Shown: positions 24,796-36,289 of the stretch, piece after piece | Position numbering within the stretch: the first letter of the stretch is position 1 | Layout: every line of letters starts with the position of its first letter | From: Echiichthys vipera | Lineage: Eukaryota; Chordata; Actinopteri; Perciformes; Trachinidae | DNA: 64,000 nt | Assembly: GCA_963691815.1 (NCBI GenBank) | Contig: OY829648.1 | Span: forward strand, 33,889,456-33,953,455 | Reading direction: 5' to 3' | Position numbers and translations under genes: made by a program | The notes under the pieces: generated by a model | The model's database searches: none | Seen by the model: only the letters and a program-made list of their open reading frames with translations | What the model was told of the DNA's origin: nothing

Positions 24796-25198
24796 GTATG
24801 GCCCCAAAGAGAGGTGGTTTTGAGCTTGGTCCACGACGATTTCCCATTGTTGTGTATTTCGCGCCAAGTTTTGCAATTTTTGTGAAAACAGCTTGGCAAA
24901 TCTTTGACAAAAATTATAGCACACCATTCTGGATCATTCCGCACGTTTTGGTGTTTGTTTTGGCAATGCTTTCAGACTTGAATCAAATCAAAGTTTTTGG
25001 CGGAAGAAAATGCGTGGAAATGCTTTAATGCTGAAGTTACAGTGAAAAAGCTTAATTTTTACAAAAATATAAAAAAGCTGAATAAATTCAATAAAAATTT
25101 TTTTGGGGAAAAGCTGAATATTTGAAGAGAATATTAAAAAAAGCTGAATATGTGCAAAAGTATGAAAAGGCTGAATATGTGCAGAAATATGAAATATG

Positions 25199-25923
25199 AC
25201 CCCCGAATAGTCAACTATTCGACTGATAGTCCCAAAATGTGGTTCTGAAACAATGGATTATTCCATTCTGGCTCTGGGGGTGCTGAAGGTCTGATTTGGC
25301 GTAACGATGCTTGGTTTCTCCCAATAAACCATGATAAATAGCCTATTTGGGTATAAATATAAGCCTGTTCATAATTGCTGTTGCTAAAAATGTGAAAATA
25401 ACTCATGTGCTTTTAATCTATCTCCTTAGTGTGTAGGGTTAACCCCCTCCCCCTCTGGTCAGAGACCATCTTGGCTGGACTTTAAATCTATCTTGGCGTC
25501 AGAAATACAACACTATGCTGCTGTTTAATCATCAGCATCATCATTTACTTTGAATATTTGTCCATTTGTTGTTTTTCATTATAGACGTTCAATCCGACAG
25601 TCTGACGCAGCACCGGGAAAGTGAAACTACAGTTCTAAATATACTGTCAGCTATTGTCAAAGAAAGATACAAACAAAACACATTTATGTTCTAACAACAA
25701 ATACTTTTAATAAGATGCTCCTATCAGAAATCACATCTCTCAGTAATCCTCTGCCTGACACGCGTGACCGCGCAGCGCTGGGCTCACGTGCAACTGCTGC
25801 TGTCTGCTTCATGTCTATGGCTCTCCACAGAGGGTTTTTCATGAGCAAAAAAAACCAAACTGACTAAAGGTAAGACTTGACCAATCAGATTCAACTATGA
25901 ACATTTTAGTCGGGGGCACCCCT
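25199..25923. mobile_element. Probable DNA element splitting the tandem tract
   Basis: Left end cccccgaatagtcaactatt and right end tttagtcgggggcaccccta show a loosely inverted arrangement (cccccga against tcggggg). The tandem units stop and resume exactly outside. No coding sequence was recognised. Family and target duplication are unclear. Confidence 0.5.
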
Positions 25924-25993
25924 AGAAAAGACTGAATATTTTGAGGGAAGGTAAAAAAGCTGAATATGTGCAAAAGTATGAAAAAGCTTAAAA

Positions 25994-26222
25994 TTTAAAA
26001 AAGGATATTAAAAAAAGCTGAACTTGTGCAAAAGGCAAGCTCTGTGAGTGCCAATCAGAGGCCAGCTCTGGAGAGCCTATCAGAGGCCACCTCTGTGAGA
26101 GCCAATCATTTAAAAAAGAATATTAAAAAAGCTGATATTGTGCAAAAGGCAAGCTCTGTGAGTGCCAATCAGAGGCCAGCTCTGGAGAGCCTATCAGAGG
26201 CCACCTCTGTGAGAGCCAATCA
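25994..26222 (+). repeat. Two tandem copies of a ~115-bp unit
   Basis: The unit beginning tttaaaaaaggatatt at 25994 repeats at 26109 with very few changes. Inside it agaggccagctctggagagc is followed by agaggccacctctgtgagag, so there is also a shorter internal repetition. A 67-codon open frame across both copies reflects the repetition, not a gene. Confidence 0.85.
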
Positions 26223-26974
26223 GAGGTGAGCTCAAGAGCTGAAAAAGCTGAACATTTGATAGTTGAATGGTTTTTGTAGCTGAAAGTATGCCGAAGCTAG
26301 AGACGACTGAAAAACGTACAGTAGAAGTATGAGGACTAAACTTTAGGATAACATACTGTAGGTTGGAAATGCTGAATAAGCATTCCCACTAATAAGCCCG
26401 AGCAATAACAGAATGTGTGCTTTTTAAAGCCCACAGAATAACACAAGGTCCCAACCAATGAAACCTTCAAATCTACTGTAAACAACGTTTGCTGCTCTCT
26501 TCACCTGAACTAATCACAGACACACCTGAAACTTCAAGTCCTGCTCTCATTGGAGGATTTTAAAGAAGTTTGAAATAACTCAATAATAAATAATGATATA
26601 TTCATGATTCATAACAACGTAACGTGTTCAACAATAAACATGTAACGTAAACTTGCCTTTAGCTGACATTAATAATTCATGTGTTTTTCTCCTGGATTAA
26701 CAGCGTTAGCCAGCAGATGAGGCAGAACCGGCAAGAAAGCACTTTTGAAAAATATGTAATTTAACAAACACCAATCTAAAAATGAATCCCTTATAAAGCT
26801 AACATTAGTAACAAGCTAATGTTGATAGCTTCTGCAGCTGAGTTTAACACATTTCTTTGACTGTGAAGTAATTTAAGCCAGACAATATGACATAAATATA
26901 ACGGTAACGGTAATGAAACTGCATCAGAAGACAGGGGTGAAGTTAGTTTGAAGTTGGATACTCTGATAAGCTGG

Positions 26975-27475
26975 GACCATAGACTATATAAAAAATGGAC
27001 GTAGCCTCTCTGACATGGTCCGTTTTCTCAACTTGATCCAATCAAGGAAGCATTCGTTCAACACCTTTTGTTTTACAACTTCACCTTTGTCTAACATGTA
27101 GGAAGCAAGCCAACAAGTGAACACTCTTTTGTGATGCTCAGCTGCTAAGTGGAGACATGGGAATTCTGTGGGACGATGAGCTTTTAAAGCATTAACAGAC
27201 TTTGGCAGAACATTTTATTTTTTCAGTGTAAAATAAAACTAGCCAGGTACAAAAAAATTCAGTCCCCTCAGTATTGTCATGGAGATATGACCTAAAAATA
27301 CAGACTAGAATGTTGTTTTGTCCCAGGCCTTAAACAGGTTTAATGATGTTGTGAAAACGGCCTGTTTAACATGGGGGTCAATGAGAACCTTCTCTATTAT
27401 GACCTCACTCAGAGAACTGCAGTTTTTGGCACTTCCTGTTTGGATCAACCAGAATGTCGCTGTGGTGGGGGCTTG
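26975..27475 (+). repeat. Dispersed repeat, copy in opposite orientation to 7495-7885
   Basis: It begins with the catagactatataaaaaatg head and shares several 20-bp blocks with the reverse complement of 7495-7885. A shorter head-only copy is near 38715. No coding sequence. Confidence 0.75.
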
Positions 27476-28220
27476 GCTGGGACATAAGTGAATATCTGTT
27501 GAATATCCAACTTAGAACTAACTTCACTCTGGTCAGCAGCAGCAGGTGAAGTGCTCCGTGTCATCTGTGGAATGTGGCCGCTCACACATCTCTGTGGTAG
27601 AGAATGACATTCTGCTTGTGATGTTAATGCTCTAAAAAGCACATAAATAAAAATATTGTGCACAACTCCCAAATCTCGAGCAAGTGCGAGTCCGGGTCTC
27701 AAATTCAAGTTAATTCTGACTATGCAAGACTAAGTCCTTTGTAAATATTAGCTGCTTGCGCTATTAGGAAACCATAACTTTGACATTCCTCCTGCTGTCG
27801 CTTCAGACGCTTTCAACAGAATGGTGTGGAGGCCAAACCAAAGAAACCAAAATATCAGGTGGTGTTACTTTAGTAGCAATGCAGCCTCAATACAACAGTG
27901 CAATACAACAGGTTTATTCATTTCAAGGTAATTGCAGTAATGGATATAGGGCAACCTTCAGCATAGTAGGTAGATGCACATTAGTGTCTTATGAACTTAA
28001 AGTTATGATATTTAGGCCTGGTAATACATTTTTAAAGAAAATCTGTTAATTCATTCATCATTTGTTCATTTAAAAGACCTGTCTTATTTCCTCTGTTGTA
28101 CATAGTATTGTACTATAATAACCATTTCTTATCCGATTACTCAATCAATTGATGGAATAATCGATAAATACTCGATTATGAAAATAATCAATAGCTGCAG
28201 GCCTAATACACACATACAGT
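27476..28220. other. Intron sequence, no gene recognised
   Basis: Contains a plus-strand frame at 27780-28049 without recognisable motifs. No repeat assigned. Confidence 0.45.
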
Positions 28221-28292
28221 ACCTCCACAGAGTCCTGCTAGAAGCTGCTGCGCTATTGGATTTTGAGTGAATGCAGAGCTTCATTGTCTCAG

Positions 28293-29340
28293 GCCTCATT
28301 CACACGAAAACGATCTGTTCCGTATCCAACTCTAAGGCCTATTTCCTCTATGCAGCAGCACAACACAGACACTGTTGTCGTTGTTATGTGACGCCGGTGG
28401 GTTAGAGGTCAAGGCAGTTAGGTGAGGAGTTGATGGCATCGTTCAACAAAGTATGTGGCTTCGCCGTACGGGTGGGCAATATGGCAAAAATATCATGTCA
28501 TGATTTTTTTGTACGGTTAAATCTCGATCATGATTTTATCACGTTTTTTTACATTAATTTTGAATTACCATGCAATGACTGAACAGTTCAACCAAAGTAT
28601 TTCCCTATGTAAAAATATAGCTCTTAAGAGAAAAAATATAACGGAGCACAAAGAACCTTTCTGAACACATTTGAATCAGTTTGTGCAATTTTTACAACTT
28701 GCGTGTCAAATAAAGTGGACATTTAACAAAACCCTGCCTAAAGAACCTGTCTTCTCTGCTGGCTGTGGTGTGACTGGTCTTCTCACCATCTCACTCTCAG
28801 CAGACTGTTTAGGATGCTGTCTCTTTAGATGGTTGAAAAGGTTTTTTTGTGTTTCCATCTGATGTGTTTTTTAAAAAACAGAGTCTGCGGCTGCACAGGA
28901 CATTTACCTGTTTTTAGGGATGAGAAATCCTCGTCACTGCCTATAGCTCTCTATGATTTGTTGATCGGCGTGTCTTTAGGGCAGTGCATGAGACGGACTA
29001 GCCAATAGTGTGATTTGGCTGAGGAAAAAAAAAACCCTGATGCGTCTGTGCAGAACATAGAACAGCAGTGGATAGAATGTTCCCTACAGACGATACTACG
29101 ACCTCTCTGCTTTTGCAGATCGACAAACACGTTCTGATCCTTCACCATCTGACATCGTCATATCGCCGACCCCTAATTCACCGTCCATACGACAAGGCAA
29201 GGGGAGCGTTTTCAGATTTATCCACTCTGGGACATGATTTCAGAAGATACCATTTTCAGGCTAACAAAAGGCCGCTTCCATCTGGATGGTCGGCCAAAAC
29301 AAAACGCTTACAGGGAAACACGTCTCTGTGTGGATGGGCC
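28293..29340 (-). mobile_element. Inserted DNA element, gtccacac-related, with another element inside
   Basis: The left end gcctcattcacacgaaaacg and the right end tctgtgtggatgggcc are inverted, and ctcag occurs on both sides (28288-28292 and 29341-29345). Its subterminal parts match, in reverse, the element at 17527-18313, for example around the gttgttatgtgacgccg segment. It has a second pair of inverted ends inside at 28470 and 29174. Confidence 0.7.
28470..29174. mobile_element. Inner nested element with gggcaatatgg ends
   Basis: The left end ggtgggcaatatggcaaaa and the right end, read in reverse, taggggtcggcgatatgacg are a recognisable inverted pair. It has no transposase. It splits the surrounding gtccacac-type element into two parts. 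Confidence 0.55.
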
Positions 29341-29669
29341 CTCAGTTTGTGTCTGCCTTGTGCTCTTTGCTTCAGTATCTGAAGGGCTGCTCACCCTGCA
29401 TGCTGTTTTTGACTGGGGGTTAAATTACCACGTGGGCCATGTCTTCACACAGAAACGTCCCTGTCCATCTCCAAACAACAAGGAAAGAGAAAATCCAGGA
29501 AGGGTATCTTCAGATAGAGACACCACCGCACACTTCTAGTGGGTAAGTGATTGAGAGGGATTGCTTTTGTATTAGTTTATACATTGTTTTTTAGGATAAT
29601 ACTACACAATATACCCAAAGATTCAACACTTATTTTGTTGAAATAACACCTTTATAGTGTGACACTCAC

Positions 29670-29763
29670 CACTGGGTGGTTTGGGCCTTGGGGGAACACT
29701 TTTCTTCGGTGGCAGAGCTGGCGTGTCATTCTTCCTGCTGAATGGGTCGTCTACAAACACTGA
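29670..29763 (-). CDS. eps15l1: eps15l1 exon: proline-rich SH3-ligand segment
   Basis: The 94-nt exon, phase 0 to phase 1, encodes SVFVDDPFSRKNDTPALPPK followed by KSVPPRPKPPS and a split Gly. The PALPPK core is the class of proline motif through which EPS15-family proteins bind Crk-type SH3 domains. One more DPF motif precedes it. The acceptor is tatttccag and the donor AGTG|gtgagt. A dispersed repeat with a nested insertion ends about 54 bp beyond the donor, at the start of the 15.7-kb intron. Confidence 0.92.
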
Positions 29764-30040
29764 CTGGAAATAAAGAGTGAGAGGGAAAATATGTGGTTCT
29801 TTTAGGGTTCAGCTATAATTTCAATATCCTACAATCAGACAGGCAGTGACGCAACACAGGATATAAGAGTTCTAAAAACCGAGGAAATGATGGCACAAGG
29901 AAAGTTCAGTTTTGTTTAAAGAAAACATACACAAAATATAAATACTTGATTTATTCTGTTATACTGTTATTTTTTATTGTTAAGAATTTAATAGAATATC
30001 CACTGTGGCTATACCACTGCTGCACTGGCATGTTGTTTTA

Positions 30041-30451
30041 ATAACCAAGGCACTTCAACAAAAACCTTTATTTAGTGAAAAAAACAGTGATCAAAAATAG
30101 AGAACAGTAACCACTGTGTCTTTCATTTCAACAATGTTTTCTTCTATAGGATTCAAAAATGAATAGGAAGTGTAGAGGCCACAGCTTTGAATGACTTCAG
30201 CACATCTACGCCCACAGGACATCACTAGTTTCTCACACTGCTCTGGTTTGATCTTGGTCCATTCTGACTCAGTCTCTTCCCCAGTTCACTAACTGGACTG
30301 GGTTTCTTACATATTACTTTGTCACCAAGGATTTTCCAGAGATTCTCTATGAGGTTTAGAACTTCTCTTCTGACACAGTGGTTACTGTTCTCTAATTTTG
30401 ATCACTGTTTTTTTCACTAAATAAAGGTTTTTGTTGAAGTGCCTTGGTTAT
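30041..30451 (-). mobile_element. Tc1-derived deletion product with ~80-bp inverted ends
   Basis: The end ataaccaaggcacttcaaca and about 80 bp following are repeated in reverse at 30372-30451. The interior encodes on the minus strand the C-terminal part of a Tc1 transposase around LIENLWKILGD, including the final catalytic Glu context. Most of the transposase is missing. A partial second copy lies at 40422-40752. Confidence 0.78.
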
Positions 30452-30502
30452 TTCAAAAAACATGTGTACAGTGTCTGCAATGGGAGACTTTTGTGCAATA
30501 TA

Positions 30503-32084
30503 CAGTACTGTTCAAAAATTTCAGGCAGGTGTGGAAAAAATGCTGTAAACTAAGAATGCATTCAAAAATGGATACATAGTATATTTTCATCAATTATCAA
30601 AACGCAGTGGCTTAAAAAGAAGATAAATGTAAATCAAATCAATATGTGGTGTGACAACCCTTTGTCTTCAAAACCGCATCAATTCTTCCAGGTCCACTTG
30701 AACACAGTTTTTGAAGGAACTCGGCTCGTAGGTTGTTCCAAACATCTTAGAGAACTAACCCCAGATCTTTTGTGGATATAGGCTTCCTCAAATCCTTCTG
30801 TCTCTTAATTTTATCCCAGACAGACTGGATGATGTTGAGATCAGGGTTCTGTGGGGCCATACCATCACTTCATCAGGACTTCTTCTTCTTATTTATGCTG
30901 AAGATAGTTTTTAATGACAGTGGCTGTGTGTTTGGGCCCATTGTCCTACTGCAGAATACATTTGGGTCCAATCACACGCCTCCCTGATGGTACTGCATGA
31001 TGGATAAGTATCTGCCTGTATTTCTCAGCATTGAGGACACCATTAATCCTGACCAAATGTCCAACTCCATTTGCAGAAATGCAGCCCCAAACTTGCATTA
31101 ACCTCCACCATGCTTCATTGTTTCCTGCAGACACTCATTATTGTACCGCTCTCCAGCCCTTCGACAAAAAAATGCCTTCTGCTACAGCCAAATGTTTCAA
31201 AATTAACAACTTATCAGTCCAGAGACCCTGCTGCCATTTTTCTGTACCCCAGTTCCTATGTTTTTCGTGCATAGTTGAGTCTCTTGACCTTGTTTCCATG
31301 TCAGATCTTTAGCTTTTTGGCTGCAACTCTTCCATGAAGACCACTTCTGTCCAGACTCCTCAGGACAGTAGATGGGTGGACCTGGGTCCCACTAGTTTCT
31401 CTCCAGACCCCTCAGGACAGTAGATGAGTGGACCTGGGTCCCACTGGTTTCTGACAGTTCTGAGCTGATGGCACTGCTGGACATCTTCCCATTTTGAAGG
31501 GATATAAGCTTGATGTGTCTTTCATCTGCTGCACTAATAAATCATTTCTCAGTCTGGGATCATAAAAGTAATTCTATTCTATTCTATCTATTCTAAGTTT
31601 CCTTGGCCGACCACTACTATCCTCAACGTTTCTTTGTTCTTCTTCAAAAAGGTTTGAGCAGCACATCTTGAAACCCCAGTCTTGCCACATTCCACAACCT
31701 CACCTTGGTAGCAGAGTTTGGCTGTTCCTCAGCCAGTTTTAAGCCTGCTACACAGCTGTTTCTGTTTCATTTAATGACTGTTTCAACCTCCATGTGGAAT
31801 TGATGACAGTTAGCTGCTGTTTGGTATAACTGGTTGATCATACACCTGACTATAATCCTACAAAATCCCTGAATTTGTGCAAGTGTACCTAGAAGAATTG
31901 ATGATGATTTGAAGGCAAGGGGCATTAACCCTAAATATTCATTTGATTTCGATTTTTCTTTTGTTCGCTCATTTTGCATTTTGTAAATTGATAAAAATAA
32001 GCAAGCATTATTATTTATATTTTTGAAAGCATTCTTAGTTTATACCATTTTTTCACACCTGCCTAAAACTCTTGCACAGTGCTG
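30503..32084 (-). mobile_element. Tc1-like transposon, 1.58 kb, TA ends, adjoining an eps15l1 donor
   Basis: Inverted ends of about 58 bp (cagtactgttcaaaaatttc on the left and, reversed, cagcactgtgcaagagtttt on the right) are flanked by TA at 30501-30502 and 32085-32086. The right end is 9 bp from the eps15l1 exon end at 32094. Length and ends are those of a nearly full-size Tc1 element. Confidence 0.9.
30860..31560 (-). pseudogene. Tc1-like transposase, broken
   Basis: On the minus strand 30946-31134 encodes the catalytic core with WGCISANGVGHLVRINGVLN and AEKYRQILIHHAVPSG. The second catalytic Asp follows in DNGPKHTATVIKNYL, but a stop codon precedes it. Other parts of the protein are scattered in different frames up to about 31560. 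Inactive. Confidence 0.8.
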
Positions 32085-32093
32085 TATGTCTAC

Positions 32094-32278
32094 CCTAGAA
32101 GTGTTTTCGGGATGAGTTTTGGCCTCTGGTACCTTCTGGTAGTCTGGCAGCCAGCTGGCCCTGCCTTCAAAAGGGTCCCTGGGCTTTGACATGAGGCTGA
32201 AGTCTGCAAATCCAGCAGAGCTGTTACTGCTGCTATTGAACGAACTGCTGCCAAACGGGTCCAGCGTGCCAAACAGGT
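32094..32278 (-). CDS. eps15l1: eps15l1 exon: DPF/ADFS block with two possible donors
   Basis: The exon starts in phase 1 after ttttttcag and encodes DLFGTLDPFGSSSFN, a Ser/Asn run, then AGFADFSLMSKPRDPFEG and a less conserved tail. Two phase-0 donors are visible. One is AAG|gtacca, ending the exon at 32133; the other is AGG|gtagac, ending it at 32094 and adding 13 residues (VPEAKTHPENTSR). Both give the same downstream frame. The second donor sits 9 bp from the end of a Tc1 element. I give the longer form here, and which is used cannot be decided from sequence alone. Confidence 0.87.
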
Positions 32279-32284
32279 CTGAAA

Positions 32285-33420
32285 AAAACAAAACCAAACA
32301 AAAACAAAAACGTCACAATCAATGTACTGTATACTGTATAAACAAGCACATTTATAATTAGTGAACATAATTACTAGTTAACTTATGTTCAGTAATGTTG
32401 AGACCACTCTACTTCAGACATACAGTACATGCAAAACATACATGGAGGAGCGAAAGCATCGGATACACATTACAAATGCAATGAAATCCAATAAGCAAAT
32501 AAGACCAATATGACCCATTCTATTTCTAATTTTACCCTTTTTGCAAATTCATCAAAAAGCTAGGTTCCATAAAAGCTAGGGAGGAAGCAAATCAAAAATA
32601 TCAGCTTGGTGCTGATTTAAATTACCACAATATTCTTAATACTTTCTAAAAATGATCTAATAATGAAACTGGGTTCCAAAAATCGTATTCCACAGAGCCA
32701 GCACTTGTTTACCTGACTAACAGAATTGATTCAAAAATAAAATAAAAATAACAACTCAGTACCGTACTGTAAACAATAGTGTTGTAAACAACGTCTCGTT
32801 GTTTTCATGGCAAGCTCAAACTGCACTTAATTCCTAGAGTTTTCTCCCACTTTCTTACAAAAATATGATCCACCCCAACATTGACATTTAACATTTACTT
32901 CTTTACATATTGCAGATTTTGTGCACTCACAAAGTCAACGTAGTCTGGTTCCAGTTACTTTGCATTTGCGACAATTTTGAGAAGCTCCAATTGTAAACTA
33001 ACTAAAATGTCATCTTTATCATGATGCTTCACTGTGGACATCGCCATTAACCAATTTGGTAGATATTCCCAAACAGCTGTGAGAATCATCTGAGAAATTG
33101 AGGTTATCTGTTTTTTCGTGTACACACAGGGCGTGAATTGTTATAGTAGTATAATGCAAATTGTGCTATAACTGGCCGTCCATATAGGTATGGAACGTCA
33201 AAAATCCAAAAAAGTAACCTTTTCTGGCTTGATCCAGAAATGTTCTTTACCAAATTTGGTAAGGATTTCTCAGATTTTGTATGGGGAAGTAGCAAAAACA
33301 CAGATTTGGACACGATTCAAAATCAACTAGGCACAAATGGGCAGGGCTTATATGAAGGATGAGGGGGAAAACTGTGTTGTCTTTGAGACTAATTTATCAA
33401 AAGTTACAGGCCAAGATGTA
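32285..33420. other. Intron sequence, no gene recognised
   Basis: AT-rich stretch between the exon at 32.2 kb and the LINE remnants at 33.4 kb. No reading frame with motifs. Confidence 0.45.
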
Positions 33421-33429
33421 AAGTTCACT

Positions 33430-33730
33430 GTTAAAGCACCACCACCCGGTCAAATTGCATTACATTCAACAATGCACTCCTTTGTGTCTCTAGCAATACC
33501 CACAAAGTAGATCGGACTGTTCTTGAGAAGCTCATAACAGTATTGGTGACTGCTATCAGAGACCTGAAATCAGATTTTTCTTCCAAGTTGGTTGGTATTT
33601 TATTAGCAGTGGAGAACGTGAAAAAGGATGTTAATGAGTGTGTGGAGCAGCTCAAACACACAGAGAGCAGGATATCTACAGTCAGGAGCATAGCAGATGC
33701 GTGGTGCGTGTCCCCGGAATGTTAACAACC
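33430..33730 (+). pseudogene. LINE ORF1-like coiled-coil fragment
   Basis: The frame at 33543-33725 gives MVTAIRDLKSDFSSKLVGIL and continues with ENVKKDVNECVEQLKHTESR, a short coiled coil of the sort found at the start of L1-type ORF1 proteins. No RNA-binding domain follows. It is probably a 5' piece of a LINE. Confidence 0.5.
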
Positions 33731-34142
33731 ACTCAATCCAATTGTTACATGTTGGAACACGTTTTTCCGAGCTGTCCTGATTTGCAAAATGTATAGATGA
33801 CAGCACACTGACAGTGTTGCCGGATTGGGCTGGTGTGAGTCACATTGTGCGGGGAAAAACAGGCTTGGTGAGTGGACAGTATTACCTACTATTTACAATA
33901 AAGAAGACAATGTCAGAAAATCTGAACAATTCTCTCTCCACGCCAATTCGCTCTCCACGCCAACCCACCTGCAGTGTACCCAACACACATACACACACGC
34001 ACAAGCATTCAACATCACTGGCGATTGGCCAATGACCAGTATCTCAGATTTTTGTGGCTGGCCACTGCTGTTGTATACAGCCGAAGCCCATGGTTATCCA
34101 TCCGCCCGTTCACATTACAAACAGGTTTTCTCCACTCAGTGA

Positions 34143-34540
34143 CACACATGCTGAGGAAGCAACACTGGTTATTGGCAGCTACATTCTGAGAAATGTGAAC
34201 TTATCGACACCAGGGACCATAGTCAAATGCGTCCCAGGGGCCAGAGCAGGCGACACTGAGTCCTATTTGAAACTGCTGACTAAGGATAAATCTAAATATG
34301 GTAAAGATTGTTATTCACGTTGGCGGTAACGTCCCGGTTACGTCAATTGGATACTCTGATAAAGTAATCATTGTAGGAGATTTTAATATTCACGTGGACG
34401 TTGATAATAATAGCCTTAGTATTGCGTTTATCTCTCTATTAGATTCAATTGGTTTTAGTCAGAGTGTACATAAACCTACTCACTGTCTTAATCACACCCT
34501 CAACCTTGTTTTGGCTTATGGCATGGAAATTGTCTGAGCA
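34143..34540 (+). pseudogene. LINE remnant: esterase-like and endonuclease pieces joined
   Basis: Around 34205-34330 two frames together show GARAGDTESYLKLLTK followed by KIVIHVGGN, the kind of SGNH-hydrolase segment carried by some CR1/L2-type LINEs. Directly after it 34349-34537 encodes KVIIVGDFNIHVDVDNN and SVHKPTHCLNHTLNLVLAYG. This is the GDFN and following motifs of an apurinic endonuclease domain. The reverse transcriptase part is absent. Confidence 0.65.
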
Positions 34541-34940
34541 AACAGTGTTCCCAGTGTGGTGATAGGCTCAAGTTCCTCCAGAAGTATTCAAGCTTACCCA
34601 CATTGTGTATGTGCTTGTATGGACTACATTAATATCTTGAAGGAAATTAAAGACCCATTCTTCTGCTCAAGTGAGCAAACAAGTGAGTTATGCTTCCCCA
34701 AAAACAACTAAACCACTGGACTAAAAGACATCACAGAACTGACTGCAATTTAACCTGGAAATAAGGTTGGGAAATCTGTCTACTAATTTGTCCACTTTCT
34801 TAACTCTTATTAGGCTGTTATTAGGCAATGTTGTACATCAACGAGCAAAGTTGTTTTATGGCAATATTGGATATCGGAGAGCACAAAGACTGATGTCCAC
34901 AGACACTGTAGACGTTGGGAAATAAGGAATGAAACCATAC

Positions 34941-34995
34941 CTGGTCCTTTGGGTTTTGAGGAGAATGGGTCATTGCTTGTGAAGTGACTGGTTTG
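34941..34995 (-). CDS. eps15l1: eps15l1 exon: short DPF exon
   Basis: The 55-nt exon, phase 0 to phase 1, encodes QTSHFTSNDPFSSKPKGP and a split Gly. It corresponds to the mammalian S-S-D-P-F-S-S linker before the GTLDPFGS block. The acceptor is cttcctacag and the donor CCAG|gtatgg. A second in-exon AG after ACC would break the frame, so the start chosen here is the only consistent one. Confidence 0.85.
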
Positions 34996-35426
34996 CTGTA
35001 GGAAGCATACGAAAAGGTAATACATTAATGGTAAATTCACTCAAGTCACAACCAAACTCATATACATAATGATATGTCATGTCATGAGGTCTGTTTTTTA
35101 CTATCTATATAAAATCGGGTTTTCACCTACAGGTGCTATCTGAGATATCAAGAGATTCTTACAGCACCCCTGTATTAGTGTTTAAAATAATCTAATAGTA
35201 AGCAACCATATGTTAATCTACCCACTACCCACTTATATAATAATTTAAAGTTCTACTTTGTAAGATTTCACTCAGTGAGTTAAAACAATGGTGACTGATC
35301 ATGTGACCCACTAATGAAAGCACTTGTTGCCTTTTTTGCCAAGTTGTAAATAAGCTGTTAGTGACGCTACTGACAGCTGCTGGTCTGTCTGCCCAGATTG
35401 TCAGGCAGAAGTGTAATAGGAACATG

Positions 35427-35545
<119 letters not shown>

Positions 35546-35790
35546 ATTTAAGAACATATAGCGGACGGACCGGAAGTAGAGAGGTGAATGTGTTTCAATA
35601 AAGTTTACAAAAGAGCAAAAAAATAAATAAAATACAAAAGTCAACACACAGTGACCGTGAAGGAGGCTCTGAAAGAATAGGCTCATCTGCAGTTACATCT
35701 TACTGCCACAGAGGCCGCTAGAAACAAGGAAAGGAAAGTACAACTTCAAATTTAAATTTCATGTTTTGGCCTTCAATCTTGAACATGTAC

Positions 35791-35927
35791 CTTGGAAGGT
35801 AATGTGGCACTTTTACTGAAGGGGTCTGGTGTGGAGAAAGGATCCATCTTTGTGGTCTTCTTGAAGAAATCTTCTGAAGAACTCTTGAATGGATCTGTCT
35901 CTTTGAACGGGTCACCTCCAAAAGGAT
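35791..35927 (-). CDS. eps15l1: eps15l1 exon: DPF repeats
   Basis: The 137-nt exon, phase 1 to phase 0, encodes DPFGGDPFKETDPFKSSSED and continues through FFKKTTKMDPFSTPDPFSK to LPSK. It holds five DPF motifs plus the EDFFKK block, which is conserved in EPS15L1. The acceptor is tgcttcag and the donor AAG|gtacat. Upstream lies the 6.2-kb intron with LINE and foldback repeats. Downstream is a 795-bp intron that contains a TG microsatellite. Confidence 0.93.
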
Positions 35928-36289
35928 CTGAAGCAGAAATGATGGACAGTTTTATCTATTGAAATTTTCACTGCAGTGTTTCTTAAACGTTTCATTACAG
36001 AGACAACAGCACGAGACATACGTAGCTCAGCAATTTCAAAATACAGATGTCCGTTTTTCAAACATGTTCCAATAACCTTTACACATGATCAGCAGCAGTA
36101 TTTTTTGGTTATGGTGTGAGCTATTGTTTTCTCATGTTAGCTCTGCAGTGAGCACTGGACTTTTACCCTGAAACTTTGACTTTGTTTGCTGTGGCATCTC
36201 AATGTGCAACCAATGAGAGGACAGCTGTCTGTGATGCAACGTAAAATGAAAATTTTTCTTTGCCTCTGCACTCTGGGTAATGCATGCAT

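Larger units (their letters stand above)
25040..26340. repeat. AAGCTGAATAT-type degenerate tandem tract with an inserted element
   Basis: Recurring units of the form aaaaagctgaatatgtgcaaa occur at 25040-25195 and again at 25930-26260, on both sides of a non-repeat block. The two halves look like one satellite-like tract that was split by the element at 25199-25923. Confidence 0.6.
28221..29616 (+). repeat. Dispersed repeat copy carrying a nested insertion
   Basis: The outer parts (28221-28292 and 29341-29616) match 5436-5825 continuously. The middle 1.05 kb is absent from that copy. The repeat ends about 54 bp from the eps15l1 donor at 29669. Confidence 0.78.

Noticed and set aside
26026..26229. 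Repetitive peptide frame (KASSVSANQRPALESLSEAT twice)
   Set aside because: It mirrors the 115-bp tandem duplication, and nothing indicates translation.
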